Source: Desulfobacteraceae bacterium
Lineage (GTDB): Bacteria; Desulfobacterota; Desulfobacteria; Desulfobacterales; Desulfosalsimonadaceae
Assembly (NCBI GenBank): GCA_003551985.1
Contig: PUOB01000273.1
Location: 1-5,643, forward strand
Length of the DNA stretch: 5,643 nucleotides
Reading direction: 5' to 3'
The notes under the pieces were generated by a model. The model did not search any database. It was given only the letters and a program-made list of their open reading frames with translations, and was not told the origin of the DNA. Both the position numbers and the translations under genes were made by a program. How positions within the stretch are numbered: the first letter of the stretch is position 1; every line of letters starts with the position of its first letter. Shown here piece by piece: positions 4,523 to 5,643 of this stretch.

Positions 4523-5643
4523 GTGGAACCCATTATTGGCATGGACCTTGGCACCACCAACTCCGAGGTTGCATATATTATAAACGGCACCGCCGAAGTA
4601 TTGACCGACCAGGACACTGGCATCGTGCCCTCCTGTGTCGGCCTGGATTCCGAAGGAAAGATCATCGTCGGGGAGGAAGCCAGGAACCAGGCGATTCTTT
4701 ACCCGCAACGGACGGTGACGTCGGTCAAGCGGCGCATGGGCGAAAACACCGGCATCCCCCTGGGTACCGAGACCTACCAACCCCAGGAGATATCGGCCCT
4801 TATTTTGAAGACACTGAAAACGCGGGCCGAAAAAGTGCTTCAGCAGCCTATCTCCAAGGCGGTTATAACCGTTCCGGCCTATTTCAACGACGGGCAGCGC
4901 CAGGCGACACGGGAAGCCGGACAGATCGCCGGACTGGAAGTGGTACGCATCATCAATGAACCGACTGCGGCCGCCCTGGCCTACGAGACCACTGCACGGG
5001 AAAAATCACGGGTCCTTGTATATGATCTGGGCGGCGGCACGTTTGACGTTTCTATCGTCAAAATTGAAAACGGCGTTGTTGAAGTGCAGGCCAGTACAGG
5101 TGACAACCACCTCGGCGGAGATGACTTCGACCAGAAACTTGCCCGACATCTTGCCGAACACATCGAATCCGAACAAAACATCGATATTCAGGGCAACACC
5201 GCCGCCATGCACCGGCTGACGCGGGCCGCCGAAACAGCTAAAATCGAGTTGTCATCCCGGCCTTACGTTCTGATTGAAGAAGATCACATCGCCCAAAGCA
5301 ACGGCGCGCCGGTGCATCTATCCTTCGAGCTGTCCCGCCTCGAATTTGAGGCGATAATCGAACCGGATTTAAAACGAACCATGGACGCGGTCAGCCGGGC
5401 AATAAAAGACGCACAGGTCCTGCCTTCGGCCATTGACCGGGTTATCCTGGTCGGCGGCAGCACCCGTATCCCCATGGTATCCAACCTGCTGGAAGAAAAA
5501 ATCGGTATGACCCCCCGCAGCGAAATCGACCCGGACCTTTGCGTTGGCCTGGGCGCAGCCCTTCAGGCGGGACGTGAAATGGGCAGGGCGGATGCCGGTG
5601 TGCTCATCGATATTACCCCCTATACCTTCGGCACATCGGCCTT
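4523..5643 (+). CDS. dnaK: Hsp70/DnaK family chaperone (complete ATPase domain; C-terminus beyond the window)
   Basis: From the GTG start the frame stays open to the window end, giving 373 residues. The Hsp70 nucleotide-binding domain is complete: phosphate-1 loop GMDLGTTNSEVA (6-17), catalytic lysine K69 in SVKRRMG, connect-1 PAYFNDGQRQAT (118-129), IINEPTAAALAYE (144-155), phosphate-2 loop DLGGGTFD (168-175) with T173 matching DnaK Thr199, HLGGDDFD (196-203), and adenosine loop VILVGGSTRIP (307-317). The interdomain linker GVLIDITP follows at 359-366; then the window ends just inside the substrate-binding domain. It is an ATP-dependent cytosolic chaperone. Between K69 and the helix beginning ISALILKTLK there are 20 residues, against 44 in E. 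coli DnaK, so the insert of Gram-negative DnaK is absent, as in Bacillus-type DnaK. YTFGTSA replaces the usual LSLGIET. With the GrpE-like and J-domain genes just upstream, it probably forms a dedicated machine; a specialised paralogue is more likely than the housekeeping copy. Confidence 0.93.
   Translation, partial: MEPIIGMDLGTTNSEVAYIINGTAEVLTDQDTGIVPSCVGLDSEGKIIVGEEARNQAILYPQRTVTSVKRRMGENTGIPLGTETYQPQEISALILKTLKTRAEKVLQQPISKAVITVPAYFNDGQRQATREAGQIAGLEVVRIINEPTAAALAYETTAREKSRVLVYDLGGGTFDVSIVKIENGVVEVQASTGDNHLGGDDFDQKLARHLAEHIESEQNIDIQGNTAAMHRLTRAAETAKIELSSRPYVLIEEDHIAQSNGAPVHLSFELSRLEFEAIIEPDLKRTMDAVSRAIKDAQVLPSAIDRVILVGGSTRIPMVSNLLEEKIGMTPRSEIDPDLCVGLGAALQAGREMGRADAGVLIDITPYTFGTSA

Noticed and set aside
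4271..4780. A 169-codon open frame on the - strand across the GrpE/Hsp70 junction
   Set aside because: It covers the unmistakable GrpE C-terminus and the Hsp70 N-terminus on the other strand, and its product looks like a reversed-frame artefact.
4396..4959. A 187-codon + strand frame overlapping the start of the Hsp70 gene
   Set aside because: Its product is rich in Arg, His and Gly with no family features, while the competing frame from GTG 4523 gives a textbook Hsp70 ATPase domain.

Overview
This window looks like chromosomal DNA from a strict anaerobe. A sulfate-reducing or syntrophic member of the Desulfobacterota is the best guess, but that is inference. The reasons are a glycyl radical enzyme (the radical is destroyed by oxygen), the moderately GC-rich coding sequence, and short palindromic repeats of a dispersed, REP-like kind between genes. 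All recognised genes lie on the + strand.

Layout. Positions 1-408 hold the C-terminal 135 residues of a glycyl radical enzyme. Its radical motif (RVTGYNAYF) and flanking sequence look most like the fumarate-adding group (benzylsuccinate/alkylsuccinate synthase alpha subunits), although the active-site cysteine lies outside the window. A 294-base gap (409-702) follows. It carries two identical 33-bp copies of a repeat whose core is an 8-bp hairpin, then a possible sigma-70 promoter (564-592) and an AT-rich leader with a further inverted repeat. From 703 to the end of the window runs a tight four-gene block: a 903-residue helical/TPR-like protein of unknown function (703-3414), a 100-residue J-domain protein in which HPD is replaced by HTPE (3439-3741), a GrpE-type nucleotide exchange factor (3738-4508, overlapping the previous gene by ATGA), and an Hsp70/DnaK homologue starting at GTG 4523 and cut off by the window end just after its nucleotide-binding domain.

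Together the four genes look like a self-contained Hsp70 machine: ATPase, exchange factor, J-type partner and a large TPR-like protein that could be a client adaptor. It does not look like the housekeeping dnaK locus. The J protein is minimal and lacks the canonical HPD, GrpE has an unusual N-terminal extension, the Hsp70 lacks about 24 residues that E. coli DnaK has in its ATPase domain, and the start of its substrate-binding domain is divergent. The most interesting open question is whether this module serves the glycyl radical enzyme encoded just upstream or is merely its neighbour.
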